Assembly: GCA_903911145.1 (NCBI GenBank) | Contig: CAIWCD010000037.1 | Span: 61,350 to 125,349 of the forward strand | Source of the DNA: an uncultured delta proteobacterium | GTDB lineage: Bacteria; Myxococcota; Myxococcia; Myxococcales; 40CM-4-68-19 | Reading direction: 5' to 3' | DNA length: 64,000 nt | In this document: positions 43,697 through 53,175 of the stretch, in pieces | How positions within the stretch are numbered: the first letter of the stretch is position 1 | How the letters are laid out: each line of letters opens with the position of its first letter | Position numbers and translations under genes: made by a program | The notes under the pieces: model-generated | The model's database searches: none | Seen by the model: only the letters and a program-made list of their open reading frames with translations | Told to the model about the DNA's origin: nothing

Positions 43697-44377
43697 ATGA
43701 CCGCATCGCTTTCACGCACGATCACTTTCGCATCCGCCGCGCTGCTCGCCGCGCTCTGCACGGTCGCGTGCGCAGACAACAGCAAGGCCGCATCCGCCAT
43801 CGCTCAACCCCCTCCCGCACCCGCTGCACCTCAAGGAGAGTCCATGTCCGAAGTGAAGATCCCCCAGGGCCCCGGCGACCTCTACGCCATCTTCCAGACC
43901 TCCGCCGGCGACATCGTCGTCAAGCTCTTCGAGAAGGAAGCACCGAAGACCGTGGCGAACTTCGTCGGGCTCGCGAACGGTTCGAAGACCTGGACCGATC
44001 CGCGCACGCGCCAGAAGTCGACCGCCGCGCTCTATGACGCAACGGTGTTCCACCGCGTGATTCCGCAGTTCATGATCCAGGGCGGCGATCCGCTCGGCAC
44101 TGGCACGGGCGATCCGGGCTACCGCTTCGAGGACGAGTTCCAGAGCGGCAAGAAGTTCGACAAGCCGGGTCTGCTCGCGATGGCGAACGCTGGACCGGGC
44201 ACGAACGGTTCCCAGTTCTTCATCACCGAAGTGCCGACGCCGCACCTCAACAACCGGCACACGATCTTCGGCGAAGTGGTCAAGGGCTTCGAGCTTGTGC
44301 CGAGCATCGCGCGCAAGCCGAACGGCAGCACCAAGTTGAACCACGTCGAGATCGTCCGCTCGGCCACTGCTCCGTGA
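43697..44377 (+). CDS. Lipoprotein cyclophilin (peptidyl-prolyl isomerase)
   Basis: A 226-aa cyclophilin with a lipoprotein signal (lipobox CTVAC, Cys25), a Pro/Ala-rich spacer and a cyclophilin core (about 55-222). Key active-site segments are [20 protein letters not shown] (Arg and Phe/Gln positions), [17 protein letters not shown] and [11 protein letters not shown]. It is periplasmic or surface-anchored, unlike cytosolic PpiB. I chose ATG at 43697 because AGAGGAG precedes it. The stop overlaps era (GTGA). Confidence 0.95.
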   Translation: MTASLSRTITFASAALLAALCTVACADNSKAASAIAQPPPAPAAPQGESMSEVKIPQGPGDLYAIFQTSAGDIVVKLFEKEAPKTVANFVGLANGSKTWTDPRTRQKSTAALYDATVFHRVIPQFMIQGGDPLGTGTGDPGYRFEDEFQSGKKFDKPGLLAMANAGPGTNGSQFFITEVPTPHLNNRHTIFGEVVKGFELVPSIARKPNGSTKLNHVEIVRSATAP

Positions 44378-45339
44378 TTCAAGACGACGAGACGCAAGAC
44401 GAAGTCGAAGTGCGCGCGAAGCCCGCTGGCCCGCATCGGGCGGGCTTCGTCGCGATCATCGGGCGTCCGAACGTGGGCAAGAGCACGCTGCTCAATCGGC
44501 TGCTCGGGCAGAAGCTCGCCATCGTTTCGCCGAAGCCGCAGACGACGCGCGGACGAATTCTCGGCGTCATCACGCGGCCCGAAGCGCAGCTCTGTCTGCT
44601 CGACACGCCGGGTCTGCACGAGGCGAAAGGCGGACTGAATGCGCGCATGGTGGAGAGCGCGCTCGACACGTTGAACGACGCCGATGCGGCGATGTTCCTC
44701 ATCGAGGCCGGCTCGCCCGCGATCGACACGCAGACGAAGAAGGCGCTCGACCAGGTGAAGGCCGCGCGCAAGCCGCTCCTGCTCGTCATCAACAAGATCG
44801 ACACGGTGAAGAAGCAGGAGCTGCTTCCGCTCATCGAACGGTGGCGCCACGAGCACGAGTTCACCGACATCTATCCGCTCTCGGCGCTCACGGGCGACAA
44901 CGTCGAAGGCTTGCTGGACGCGGTCGCGGCGCATCTTCCCGAGGGGCCGTCGCTCTTCGGCGATGAGGTCTGGACCGACGTGCCGGAGCGCGCGCTCTGC
45001 GCCGAGTTGGTGCGCGAGCAGATCATGCGGCAGCTCTCACAGGAGGTTCCCTACTCGTGCGCGGTGATCGTCGAGGATTTCGACGAGAGCGAGCGCGAGA
45101 CGGGGCGGCGCGGACTCGTGCGCATTCACGCGCAGGTGCTCGTCGAGCGCGACAGCCAGAAGTCGATCGTCATCGGCAAAGGCGGCGCGCAGCTCAAGGA
45201 GATCGGCACGCTCGCTCGCAAGGAGATGGAGCGATTGTTGGGATGCAAAGTATTTCTCCAGCTGCACGTTCGCGTGGAGCCGGAGTGGACGCGGAGCGAG
45301 AAGGGAATGCGCCGCGCGGGATACGGAGAGCACGAATGA
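44374..45339 (+). CDS. era: GTPase Era
   Basis: An essential GTPase for 30S ribosome maturation, 321 aa. It has an N-terminal extension of about 20 residues, then the G domain with [12 protein letters not shown] (G1), TTRGRILG (G2), DTPGLHE (G3) and NKID (G4), then a C-terminal KH domain with [22 protein letters not shown] for 16S rRNA binding. The start is GTG, overlapping the cyclophilin stop by four nt. The stop overlaps the next gene (ATGA). Confidence 0.97.
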   Translation: MIQDDETQDEVEVRAKPAGPHRAGFVAIIGRPNVGKSTLLNRLLGQKLAIVSPKPQTTRGRILGVITRPEAQLCLLDTPGLHEAKGGLNARMVESALDTLNDADAAMFLIEAGSPAIDTQTKKALDQVKAARKPLLLVINKIDTVKKQELLPLIERWRHEHEFTDIYPLSALTGDNVEGLLDAVAAHLPEGPSLFGDEVWTDVPERALCAELVREQIMRQLSQEVPYSCAVIVEDFDESERETGRRGLVRIHAQVLVERDSQKSIVIGKGGAQLKEIGTLARKEMERLLGCKVFLQLHVRVEPEWTRSEKGMRRAGYGEHE

Positions 45340-46442
45340 ATCGCAACCGGCTTGGGGTCATGGGTTACATTGTTACACTCAGTGTCACATTGCTCACGGC
45401 CTTGCCCTCGAGCGCGATCGAGATCACGCCGTCACTTTGCAAACCGGGAGAGAAGACGATCTTCTCCTGCTCGTTTGCCAAGGGAAAGAAGGGCGTGAAG
45501 TTCGTTTCGTTCTGTCTGCAGGACGATTTTCTCTCCTATCGCTTCGGCAAGCCGGGCAGCGTCGAGCTCGAATACCCGGCAGCGGGAGTGCGTTCGAAGG
45601 CCGCCTTCAAGCGAATGCACGTGCTGCAGGAGGGCTACGACGACATCCTGACGTTCACCCGCACCGGCACGAACTACACGCTCGATGAGTCGACGAACAC
45701 GCAGACCAATGCGAGCAGTGCAATTCTCTCGGTGAGCAAGGGCGAGAAGACGCTGGCGACGATGAACTGCGCCGACGACGTGATCACCAACTGGCCCCTG
45801 CTCGATGGCGTCTTGCCGATCTCCGCAGAGAGCGAAGGCGAAGGAGAAGGCGCGGAGGGCGAGGTTCCCGCGCACAGCGATGCGCAGATGACGGACGCTC
45901 CTGCCGACGCCGGCCCCGCTGCGAAGGCCGATGAGCCGGGCGTAAAGCCCGTCACCTGCGCGATGACGCCTGAGTTGCGCGGCTTCCCGCGCGAGGCTGC
46001 CGGGCTGTTCCGCCAGTATGCCGAGAAGACCGACTCGCTCTACACGTTCGCCGTCAAGACGTTCGGGGCGCCGACGAGTTGCACGATCGCATCGACGATC
46101 CCCGAGGACGCGGTGCGACCCGAGAATCCCGACGCGGTCGACTTCCACGGCAAGTTCACGTTCGTCTTCAAGGGCGCGACGCTCATCTTCGAGAACGTCG
46201 GACGCGTCGAGGTGCATCTCAACGCGACGCCTTCGTTCCCCAGCGAGGCTGAAGCGAAGACGGCGTTCGAGGCGCGCGCGGGTTTTGCGTTCAAGGGCCG
46301 CAAGCCCACCTCGAGCGACGAGAAGGGCGATGGCACGCACCTCGTTTCGTACAGCGATCAGGGCGCCGATGCGGACGGCTCACAGACCACGGCGGATATG
46401 ATCTACCGAGGCAAGAAGCTCGTCGGGCTATATCTGCATTAG
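45336..46442 (+). CDS. Exported protein of unknown function, era operon
   Basis: A 368-aa protein with a signal peptide (residues about 1-27, ending LPSSA). The first domain (about 30-150) has Cys in SLCKPGEKTIFSCSF and is strand-rich. A Glu/Gly-rich acidic linker (about 165-205) follows, then a second domain with several Cys. The overlap with era suggests coupled translation, though a functional link is not obvious. I do not recognise the family; periplasmic location is likely. Confidence 0.82.
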   Translation: MNRNRLGVMGYIVTLSVTLLTALPSSAIEITPSLCKPGEKTIFSCSFAKGKKGVKFVSFCLQDDFLSYRFGKPGSVELEYPAAGVRSKAAFKRMHVLQEGYDDILTFTRTGTNYTLDESTNTQTNASSAILSVSKGEKTLATMNCADDVITNWPLLDGVLPISAESEGEGEGAEGEVPAHSDAQMTDAPADAGPAAKADEPGVKPVTCAMTPELRGFPREAAGLFRQYAEKTDSLYTFAVKTFGAPTSCTIASTIPEDAVRPENPDAVDFHGKFTFVFKGATLIFENVGRVEVHLNATPSFPSEAEAKTAFEARAGFAFKGRKPTSSDEKGDGTHLVSYSDQGADADGSQTTADMIYRGKKLVGLYLH

Positions 46443-46513
46443 CGCGCGGCGCGGTCAGCTGAGCAGGCGCGCTTGACATGCGGGCGCGCAACGTTGTCGG
46501 GCAAGGAGCCGCG

Positions 46514-47893
46514 ATGAAGCTGGGGGCGGTTTCGGCCGCGGTCGCGTGCGGGCTTGTCGTCTGGTTCTGCGGCGCGGCAGCGGTGCTGGGATTCCTGCCG
46601 GAGTCTCTGCTCCCCCTGCTCGCGTCGGTCGCGATCGTTTCGACCAGCGCAGCGCTCCTGTGGCGCAGATGGAGCGTCGAGGCGCGTGCAATCGCACTCG
46701 CGACTGCGCTGGGCCTCCTGTTCAGCGTTGCGAACGGCCGGTCGATGACGGCGCCGGATACGCAGCCAGCGAGCGAGCAGCCCTGGAACCTCCTGCGACA
46801 TGCGACGCTGCTTCTCGACGGCACGCCCGCTCTCGCCGCGCACCCGCATGCCCACTGGATCTATCGAAGGCCCGACGGGAGCCACGCGAGCTGGTACCCT
46901 CCAGGGATGGCGCTGCTCGCGGCGCCGGTCTATCTGCCGACCCTCCTGGCAACTGCGCCGAGCGAAGCGCTGCTCTCGCAGTTCGAGAAGCTCGCTGCAG
47001 CGCTCCTCAACGCCGGCGCGATTCTGCTGCTCGGGCTCTCCCTGCGCCGCGCCGGATCATCCGCGCGTTGGATCTTCATCGGCTGCACGCTCTACGGCCT
47101 CTGTGGTTCGGCGCTGTCGATCCAGTCGCAGGCGCTCTGGCAGCACACCGGCGTTGCTCTCGCGCTCGGGCTGGTTCTGCTTGCGTCCGTCGATGCAGAG
47201 GGACGCGGAGCGAGTGCCCTCGGCTACGCGGCGGGTCTCATCGCGACGATCGTGCGCCCGCCCGATCTTCTGCTCCTGTTGCCCTTCCTCTCTCTGCGCT
47301 CGATCGCGCAAGGCCTCTCTGGGCGCAGACTTGCGCTCGCCGTGTTCCTGGGGATCGGCAGCGGCGCTGCGCTCTTCGGCGTGAACAATTGGCTCCTCTT
47401 CGGCGCGCCCTGGCGGGTTGGCTACCTCATCGGCCAGGGGCACCTCGGGTTCACTTTCTCCGAGTTGCCGGAGTCGCTGGTCGGCCTGCTGGTCTCGCCC
47501 GCGCACGGGCTGCTCATCTTCGTTCCCTGGCTGTTGCTCCTGCCGCTCGTGCCGCTTCCCGAGGAGCGCACGGCTCGCGCGGCGCTGTCGAGCGGGCTGC
47601 TCCTGCTCTGCCTGATGAGCTGCTGGTGGTGCTGGTGGGGTGCGGAGGCGTTCGGCCCGCGCATGCTGGCGGAGGCGCAACTTCCTCTCGCGTTTGCCGC
47701 AGCGCGGGCGGGGCCGGCGATGTCCGTCTGGTCGCGACGAACTCTCGCGGCGCTCGCACTGGCGGGGTTCGCGACCCACGCGTCCTATCTGTTCGTACTG
47801 TCGCGCGACGCCTCGTTTCACGCCGACGGCGCCTGGAGCGCACGCGCGCATCCAGTCGGTCACTGGCTCTCGCCGGGTCGCCGCGCCGATTGA
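46514..47893 (+). CDS. Polytopic membrane protein, GT-C-like
   Basis: A 459-aa protein with about ten to twelve transmembrane helices and large loops. The pattern (YRRPDGSHASWYPPGMALLAAPVY, LFGAPWRVGYLIGQGHLGF) resembles GT-C glycosyltransferases or PMT-like proteins. A catalytic Asp-Glu pair in the first loop is not clearly seen, so this is tentative. AAGGAG lies 6 nt before the ATG at 46514. It lies between the era-linked gene and miaB. Confidence 0.78.
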   Translation: MKLGAVSAAVACGLVVWFCGAAAVLGFLPESLLPLLASVAIVSTSAALLWRRWSVEARAIALATALGLLFSVANGRSMTAPDTQPASEQPWNLLRHATLLLDGTPALAAHPHAHWIYRRPDGSHASWYPPGMALLAAPVYLPTLLATAPSEALLSQFEKLAAALLNAGAILLLGLSLRRAGSSARWIFIGCTLYGLCGSALSIQSQALWQHTGVALALGLVLLASVDAEGRGASALGYAAGLIATIVRPPDLLLLLPFLSLRSIAQGLSGRRLALAVFLGIGSGAALFGVNNWLLFGAPWRVGYLIGQGHLGFTFSELPESLVGLLVSPAHGLLIFVPWLLLLPLVPLPEERTARAALSSGLLLLCLMSCWWCWWGAEAFGPRMLAEAQLPLAFAAARAGPAMSVWSRRTLAALALAGFATHASYLFVLSRDASFHADGAWSARAHPVGHWLSPGRRAD

Positions 47894-47916
47894 CGAAGCC
47901 TCGCCCGCTCTGCCAT

Positions 47917-49377
47917 ATGCGGCGCGTGCCAGGTCGCTATTTCATTCACACGTTCGGCTGCCAGATGAACGAGCACGACTCGTCCCGCATGGGCGAGTCG
48001 CTCGCGCGCGCCGGATGGTCGATGACCGAGTCCGCGGACGACGCGGATCTGGTGCTCGTCAACACCTGCGCGATCCGCGAGAAGGCCGAGGACAAGCTCT
48101 ACTCTGCGCTCGGCCGCTATCGCATCTTGAAGAACCGGCGCGGGACGAAGCTGGCCGTCTCGGGCTGCGTCGCGCAGCAGGAGAAGGACGAGCTGCTCGC
48201 GCGCGCGCCGTACGTCGACTTCGTGCTCGGTCCCGATCAGCTCGCGAAGGTTGCCGAGCTTGCCGACAAATCGCGCGCGGGCGCTCTGGGCGCGGATGAG
48301 CGCATCGAGACCGACTGGGTCGCGAGCGAGGACTATCTCTTTCCGCAGGCCGACGCGTCGACCAGTACAGGCAAGGCGACGGCCTTCGTCACGGTGATGA
48401 AGGGCTGCGACAACGTCTGCTCGTTCTGCGTCGTGCCGCACACGCGCGGCCGGGAAGTCTCGCGTCCCTACTCGGAGATCGTGCGCGAAGTGGCTCTGCT
48501 GGCGGGTGTGGGCATTCGCGAGGTCACGCTCATCGGGCAGAACGTCAACTCGTATCTCGGCGGCTGCTCGTTCGCGGAGTTGATCCGGCGCGTCGGCGAA
48601 GTGCCGGGCATCGCGCGCATCCGCTTCACCACCAGCCACCCGATGGATCTCTCCGAGGAGCTGGTGGCCTGCTTCGCGCCTGAGTCGCAAGGCGGCGTGC
48701 GCGCGCTGATGCCGCACTTTCACCTCCCGGTGCAGCACGGCAGCGACACGGTCCTGAAGCGGATGCGGCGCAGTTACTCGATCGCCGAATACGAGCGGCG
48801 CATTGCGCAGCTCCTCGCGCTGCGGCCTGAACTCGCGCTCACGTCCGACGTCATCTGCGGATTTCCGGGTGAGACCGACGCGGATCACGCGCTCAATCTG
48901 GCGATGCTCGCGCGCGTGCCGTTCGACAATCTCTTCAGCTTCATCTTCTCGCGCCGCCCGCACACGACCGCGGAGAAGATGCTGGAGAAGAACGAGACCG
49001 CTGCGACGCCCTCTGCGGATTGGCTCGAGGTGCCGCGCGAACTGGCCCTCCGTCGCCTCGAGGAGGTGCAGACCCTGCAGCGCGTGCGCACGCTCGAGCG
49101 CCGTCGCGCGCAGGTCGAGCAGGAACTCGAGGTGCTCGTCGAGTCCGCGAAGAGCGAGCCCGGTGTGCTCGGAGAGCGCTTCGGCCGGTCGCGCGAAAAC
49201 TGGACCGTCCACTTCACCGGCACTTCTCGCGTCGGCGACATCGTTCGTGTACGAATTACACGAACCTCCCTGGTCGCGATGGGCGGCGAAGAGCGCGCCA
49301 TCGTCGACCCCACTCCTCTTTCTCCTGCTTCAGTGGCGCCCGCGAGCCGACATCGCCTCGCGGTCGTGAGCCTCTAG
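47917..49377 (+). CDS. miaB: tRNA methylthiotransferase MiaB
   Basis: A radical-SAM enzyme that adds a 2-methylthio group to i6A37 of tRNA. The protein has 486 aa. The first cluster is on Cys15 (TFGCQMNEHDS), Cys51 (VNTCAIRE) and Cys84 (VSGCVAQQ). The radical-SAM cluster is on Cys164, Cys168 and Cys171 (GCDNVCSFCVVPHTRG). A C-terminal TRAM domain (about 400-470) follows. ATG at 47917; no good ribosome binding site is seen. The long frame upstream is an out-of-frame shadow of the membrane-protein gene. Confidence 0.96.
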   Translation: MRRVPGRYFIHTFGCQMNEHDSSRMGESLARAGWSMTESADDADLVLVNTCAIREKAEDKLYSALGRYRILKNRRGTKLAVSGCVAQQEKDELLARAPYVDFVLGPDQLAKVAELADKSRAGALGADERIETDWVASEDYLFPQADASTSTGKATAFVTVMKGCDNVCSFCVVPHTRGREVSRPYSEIVREVALLAGVGIREVTLIGQNVNSYLGGCSFAELIRRVGEVPGIARIRFTTSHPMDLSEELVACFAPESQGGVRALMPHFHLPVQHGSDTVLKRMRRSYSIAEYERRIAQLLALRPELALTSDVICGFPGETDADHALNLAMLARVPFDNLFSFIFSRRPHTTAEKMLEKNETAATPSADWLEVPRELALRRLEEVQTLQRVRTLERRRAQVEQELEVLVESAKSEPGVLGERFGRSRENWTVHFTGTSRVGDIVRVRITRTSLVAMGGEERAIVDPTPLSPASVAPASRHRLAVVSL

Positions 49378-49420
49378 CCAGACGAAGCTTGCTCACTCGC
49401 TCATCTAGGGCGCGCTTTTC

Positions 49421-49452
49421 CCAAAGTCCAAAGTCCAAAGCCCAAAGTCCAA
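49421..49452. repeat. Heptamer tandem repeat before der start
   Basis: About four and a half copies of CCAAAGT (one copy is CCAAAGC) run up to 2 nt before the der ATG at 49455. They occupy the place where a ribosome binding site would be. Confidence 0.8.
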
Positions 49453-49454
49453 TC

Positions 49455-51095
49455 ATGCATCCGCTCCTCGCCCTCGTCGGCCGCCCCAACGTGGGCAAGT
49501 CCACTCTCTTCAACCGCATCTGCGCCAAGCGCCTCGCCATCGTCGAGGATCGCCCCGGCGTCACGCGCGATCGGCAGTACGCCGAGTGCGATCACGACGG
49601 CCGCCAGTTCCGCGCTGTCGATACGGGCGGCTTCACGCCGACCACCACGGAGAAGCTCGTCGCCGCTGTCCGCACGCAGGCGATGTTCGCCATCGACGAG
49701 GCAGACGTCATCATCCTCGTCGTCGACGCGCGCGCCGGCCTCACGTCCGAGGACGCGGAGCTCGCGACGTTGCTGCGCAAGGGCGGCAAGCCCGTGCTGC
49801 TTGCGGCCAACAAGGTCGATTCGTTCAAGCGCGAGAGCGAGGTCGATCTCGGCGAACTCTACAAGCTGGGCATCGACGTCTTCCCGATCAGCGCGGAGCA
49901 CGGTCGCGGCGTCTCAGAGCTCCTCGACGGAGCGATGGGCCGGATGCCGATCATCTCGAAGGAGCAGCGCGCCGTCGAGATCGAGTCGATCAGCGAAGAC
50001 GACTCTCCTCGCTCGCAGCGGGCGAGCAAGCGAGCTCGAGAGGCGCTTGCGGCAGCGGAGGAAGAGACCAAGGCCGCTGCCGAGCGTGCCGCTTCAGGCG
50101 AGTCGGTTGAGGACGAAAGCGAAGACTCCGAGGATGAATCGGACGGCGATCGCGACGAAGCAGATGCTTTGAGTGCAAATGAATTCGACGAGGAGATGGA
50201 GGGCGATGACGACGCGCATCCAAACGCGTTTCGCGACGCGGGCCTGAAGAAGGGCGGCCCGGTCCGGCTCTCTGTGATCGGCCGGCCCAACGTCGGCAAG
50301 AGCACGCTGCTCAACCGGTTGATCGGCAGCGAGCGCTTCGTCGCCTCGGAGATGCCCGGCACCACGCGCGACGCGGTCGATGAGACGATCGAGCACAAGG
50401 GCCGCAAGTTCATCCTCACCGACACCGCGGGTCTGCGGAAGAAGCGCAACGTCGTCGACAAGGTCGAGGTCTTCTCTGCCCAGCGCGCGCTGCGAGCGGT
50501 AGAGGAGGCCGACGTGGTGCTCGTGCTCACCGACGTCAGCGACATGGGCGTCGAGCAGGATTCCCGCATCGCCGCGCAGGCCGAAGAGCGCGGACGCGCG
50601 ATCATTCTCTGCGTCAACAAGTGGGACCTGGTGAAGAACAAGGAGGAAGAGGGCGCGCGCCTGCGTGAAGAGGCCGAGCGCCACCTGCAGCACGTCGGGT
50701 TCGCGCCGATGATCTTCATCTCCGCGCTCGAGGGCACGCGCGTGAACACAATCCTCGATCTCGCAGCGCAACTGCACGACGAGGCCGCGACGCGCATCCC
50801 GACGCCGCAACTCAACGCGTGGGTGCAGGAGATGCAGGACTCGCATCCCGCGCCGCTCTGGAACGGCTTTCCGGTGCGCATGAGCTACGCGTATCAAGTC
50901 GCGATGCAGCCGATCACCATCGCCATTCAGTGCAATCGGCCGCAGGTGGTGAGCGAGGTCTATCGTCGTTTCCTCCTGCGCGGTCTGCGCGAACGATTCA
51001 ATCTGCGCGTGCCCGTGCGGCTGCTCTTCAAGCAGAAGAGCCGCGCGATCGCTCGCGGCATCGGCGGCCCGCGCGGCCAGGGTGGGCGCGGTTGA
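49455..51095 (+). CDS. der: GTPase Der (EngA) with long acidic linker
   Basis: A double-GTPase for 50S ribosome assembly, 546 aa. The first G domain (1-165) has [12 protein letters not shown] and DTGGF, the second (about 268-435) [21 protein letters not shown] and NKWD, and a C-terminal KH-like domain ends in Arg/Gly-rich residues. Between the G domains lies a roughly 100-residue linker (about 168-268) rich in Glu, Asp, Ser and Ala, far longer than the 15-30 residues usual in the family. No Shine-Dalgarno sequence is visible before the ATG. The stop overlaps terC. Confidence 0.96.
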   Translation: MHPLLALVGRPNVGKSTLFNRICAKRLAIVEDRPGVTRDRQYAECDHDGRQFRAVDTGGFTPTTTEKLVAAVRTQAMFAIDEADVIILVVDARAGLTSEDAELATLLRKGGKPVLLAANKVDSFKRESEVDLGELYKLGIDVFPISAEHGRGVSELLDGAMGRMPIISKEQRAVEIESISEDDSPRSQRASKRAREALAAAEEETKAAAERAASGESVEDESEDSEDESDGDRDEADALSANEFDEEMEGDDDAHPNAFRDAGLKKGGPVRLSVIGRPNVGKSTLLNRLIGSERFVASEMPGTTRDAVDETIEHKGRKFILTDTAGLRKKRNVVDKVEVFSAQRALRAVEEADVVLVLTDVSDMGVEQDSRIAAQAEERGRAIILCVNKWDLVKNKEEEGARLREEAERHLQHVGFAPMIFISALEGTRVNTILDLAAQLHDEAATRIPTPQLNAWVQEMQDSHPAPLWNGFPVRMSYAYQVAMQPITIAIQCNRPQVVSEVYRRFLLRGLRERFNLRVPVRLLFKQKSRAIARGIGGPRGQGGRG

Positions 51096-52087
51096 TCCCG
51101 GTTGCCGCGGCGCTCTCTGCTGCGGCCGTCGCGCTCTCGAAGGGCGCGAACGTCGTCGATCGCGGCGCGCGCAACATCAACTCGCCGATCCTCTGGGCCG
51201 GCTTTCTTGTCGGCGTTCTCGCGCTGCTCGCGGTCGATCTCTACTTCGCCAGCCGCCGCAGCGGCGTGCAGCCGTTCCGCAGCGCGCTGGCCTGGAGCCT
51301 CTTCTGGATCGCGCTCTCGTTCGCGTTCGGCGGCTTCGTCTGGACGCGCTACGGAGGCGAATCGGGCCTCGAGTTCTTCGCAGGCTACATGCTGGAGAAA
51401 TCACTTTCCGTTGATAACTTGTTCGTCTTCGTCCTCATCTTCGGCAGCCTCCGCATTCCACCTGAACACCAGCATCGCGTGCTCTTCTGGGGCGTGCTGG
51501 GCGCGCTCCTGCTTCGCGGCTCGCTGATTCTGACGGGCGTCGCGCTCGTCCATCGCTACCACTGGGTGATCATGCTTTTCGGCGCGGTGCTCGTCTTCAC
51601 CGCGCTCAAACTGGCGTTCGGCAAAGGCGACGACGGCGCCCCGATCGACTCGTGGCTTGTGCGGCTGGTGAAGCGCCACCTGCCGATCTCCGACACGATC
51701 GAGGGTCCGCATTTCTTCCTGCGCCGCGCCGGCCGACTGGTCGCAAGCCCGCTCTTTCTCGCGCTGGTGGCGGCTGAGAGCGCCGATCTGATCTTCGCGC
51801 TTGATTCGATCCCGGCTGTCTTCGCCGTCACCGACGATTCGTTCCTCGTCTTCTCGAGCAACGTCTGCGCGCTCCTCGGCCTGCGCGCGCTCTATTTCGT
51901 CGTCTCGGGCGCGCTCGCGAAGCTGCGCTATCTCAAGCCAGGCCTGGCCGCGATCCTCTTCTTCGTCGGCGCCAAGATGCTGCTCGTGCACGTCGTCGAT
52001 GTGCCGACGGGGACGTCGATCATCGTGATCGCGAGCATTCTCGGGGCCGCGATGCTCGCGAGTCTGCTCTGGCCACAACGCGATTAA
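51092..52087 (+). CDS. TerC-family membrane protein
   Basis: A TerC/Alx-type integral membrane protein of about 331 aa with eight or more helices. Hallmarks are EKSLSVDNLFVFVLIF and AESADLIFALDSIPAVFAVT, whose acidic residues are thought to bind metal ions. By family it is linked to manganese export or metal stress. The only start that fits is TTG at 51092, overlapping the der stop (TTGA); the next in-frame Met is within a helix. Translation coupling with der is likely. Confidence 0.9.
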   Translation: MIPVAAALSAAAVALSKGANVVDRGARNINSPILWAGFLVGVLALLAVDLYFASRRSGVQPFRSALAWSLFWIALSFAFGGFVWTRYGGESGLEFFAGYMLEKSLSVDNLFVFVLIFGSLRIPPEHQHRVLFWGVLGALLLRGSLILTGVALVHRYHWVIMLFGAVLVFTALKLAFGKGDDGAPIDSWLVRLVKRHLPISDTIEGPHFFLRRAGRLVASPLFLALVAAESADLIFALDSIPAVFAVTDDSFLVFSSNVCALLGLRALYFVVSGALAKLRYLKPGLAAILFFVGAKMLLVHVVDVPTGTSIIVIASILGAAMLASLLWPQRD

Positions 52088-52152
52088 CCTGCAACCCCTC
52101 CGTCTGCTCGACTTGCGGACGCTCTCGAGCGACCGCTTCGAGGACTCAGCCG

Positions 52153-52182
52153 GGCGCGCAACCGAGTGACTCTCGGCGCGCC
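52153..52182. terminator. Hairpin between convergent terC and peptidase genes
   Basis: GGCGCG-CAA-CCGAG pairs with CTCGG-CGCGCC around a TGACT loop, giving 11 base pairs with a 3-nt bulge. No T-run. It lies between two convergent gene ends. Confidence 0.45.
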
Positions 52183-52205
52183 GCTCACCCCGCGCTGGCC
52201 GGTAC

Positions 52206-53069
52206 CTATTTCGCAGAATAGTTGGCGGCCTTCAGCTTGGTCTTCTCCTCGAGGCCCGAGAGCAGGTAGCAATACTCGATAGAGAGGTAGCGCATGGTCG
52301 GCTTGGGCCGATTCGGACCTGCGCAGTACTTGTCCAACGTCTTGCGGTCCGAGGGTTGGTTGCCCGTCATCCAGTCCGAGGCAGCGTTCGGTTGCGCGCC
52401 AGAGTCGTTGATCAGGTAGTAGATCTGATCACCGATCCTGCCATAGCCGACGACGAGCACCTGGTGCCCCCGGCTCTGCTTTTTCGCATTCAGGTGCTTG
52501 ACGCCGATGATGGCCGGCTTGCCACTATCCAGATGCTGGGCCAACCCCTCAATCTCCTCGCCTGGTTTCCACCCACCCTTGTGCTTCACCTTCTGCTCCG
52601 AGTACCCGGGTGTTCCAGAGATCTTCGCGAGGTCGTTAATCGCCCGGGACAACTCCGCCGACTCGTGCTCTAGAGCGCCCGCGCTCTCGCGGTAGACTTT
52701 CCGAATCGTATTCGGGTGCTGGTTGCACCACTTCGTCAGGTATTCGTTGAAGGTGGCTGGGGTGCAATCCTTGCCTCCAGGCTTGAGCCCAGCCGCATGG
52801 ATGTACGATGTGAGCGCGCAGAGGCCACAACCGCTGGACTGGATGTTGCGGGTTGTCCCCGGGGGCAGTGGCATCGGGGACGACACATACTCTCCCTGGT
52901 TGAAGGCCTTGATGTACTTCCCGTCATCTGTTCGCAGGACCACAACCTGGAGTTCGCGCTTGATCGCGATCCCGTGGGCCTTCGCTTCGTGACGAAGGGC
53001 GGCCTTCAGCTTCGTGGGCGCCGCGCCCGGTGCAGTCGACTGAGCATCAACCCCTTTGGAGTCTCCCAT
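52206..53069 (-). CDS. C39-like cysteine peptidase without signal peptide
   Basis: A 287-aa protein with a papain-like C39-type core. The nucleophile region is NIQSSGCGLCALTSY (Cys81, or Cys84), the His is in GHQVLVVGYG (His202) and the Asn/Asp in YYLINDSG. The N-terminal 35 residues are charged and polar, with no signal peptide or membrane segment. GAGG lies 7 nt before the ATG. The next gene upstream is a signal-less OmpA/peptidoglycan-binding protein. A role as a toxin or processing protease exported by a non-Sec route is possible (inference). Confidence 0.72.
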   Translation of the reverse strand: MGDSKGVDAQSTAPGAAPTKLKAALRHEAKAHGIAIKRELQVVVLRTDDGKYIKAFNQGEYVSSPMPLPPGTTRNIQSSGCGLCALTSYIHAAGLKPGGKDCTPATFNEYLTKWCNQHPNTIRKVYRESAGALEHESAELSRAINDLAKISGTPGYSEQKVKHKGGWKPGEEIEGLAQHLDSGKPAIIGVKHLNAKKQSRGHQVLVVGYGRIGDQIYYLINDSGAQPNAASDWMTGNQPSDRKTLDKYCAGPNRPKPTMRYLSIEYCYLLSGLEEKTKLKAANYSAK

Positions 53070-53175
53070 TTTGTGGCCTCAAAGGGACTCTTCGTCCCGG
53101 GATCGAGTGGCGTCGTCCGAACTTCGTGTCGTCGTCTGCGCGCCAAGCCGTGTCGTCGAGGAGCTTCGTCCCGCG

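Noticed and set aside
46473..46478. TTGACA upstream of the polytopic membrane gene
   Set aside because: No matching -10 element; likely chance.
46546..47916. Long in-frame extension upstream of miaB
   Set aside because: It lies over the membrane-protein gene in another frame and lacks any domain; MiaB starts at 47917.
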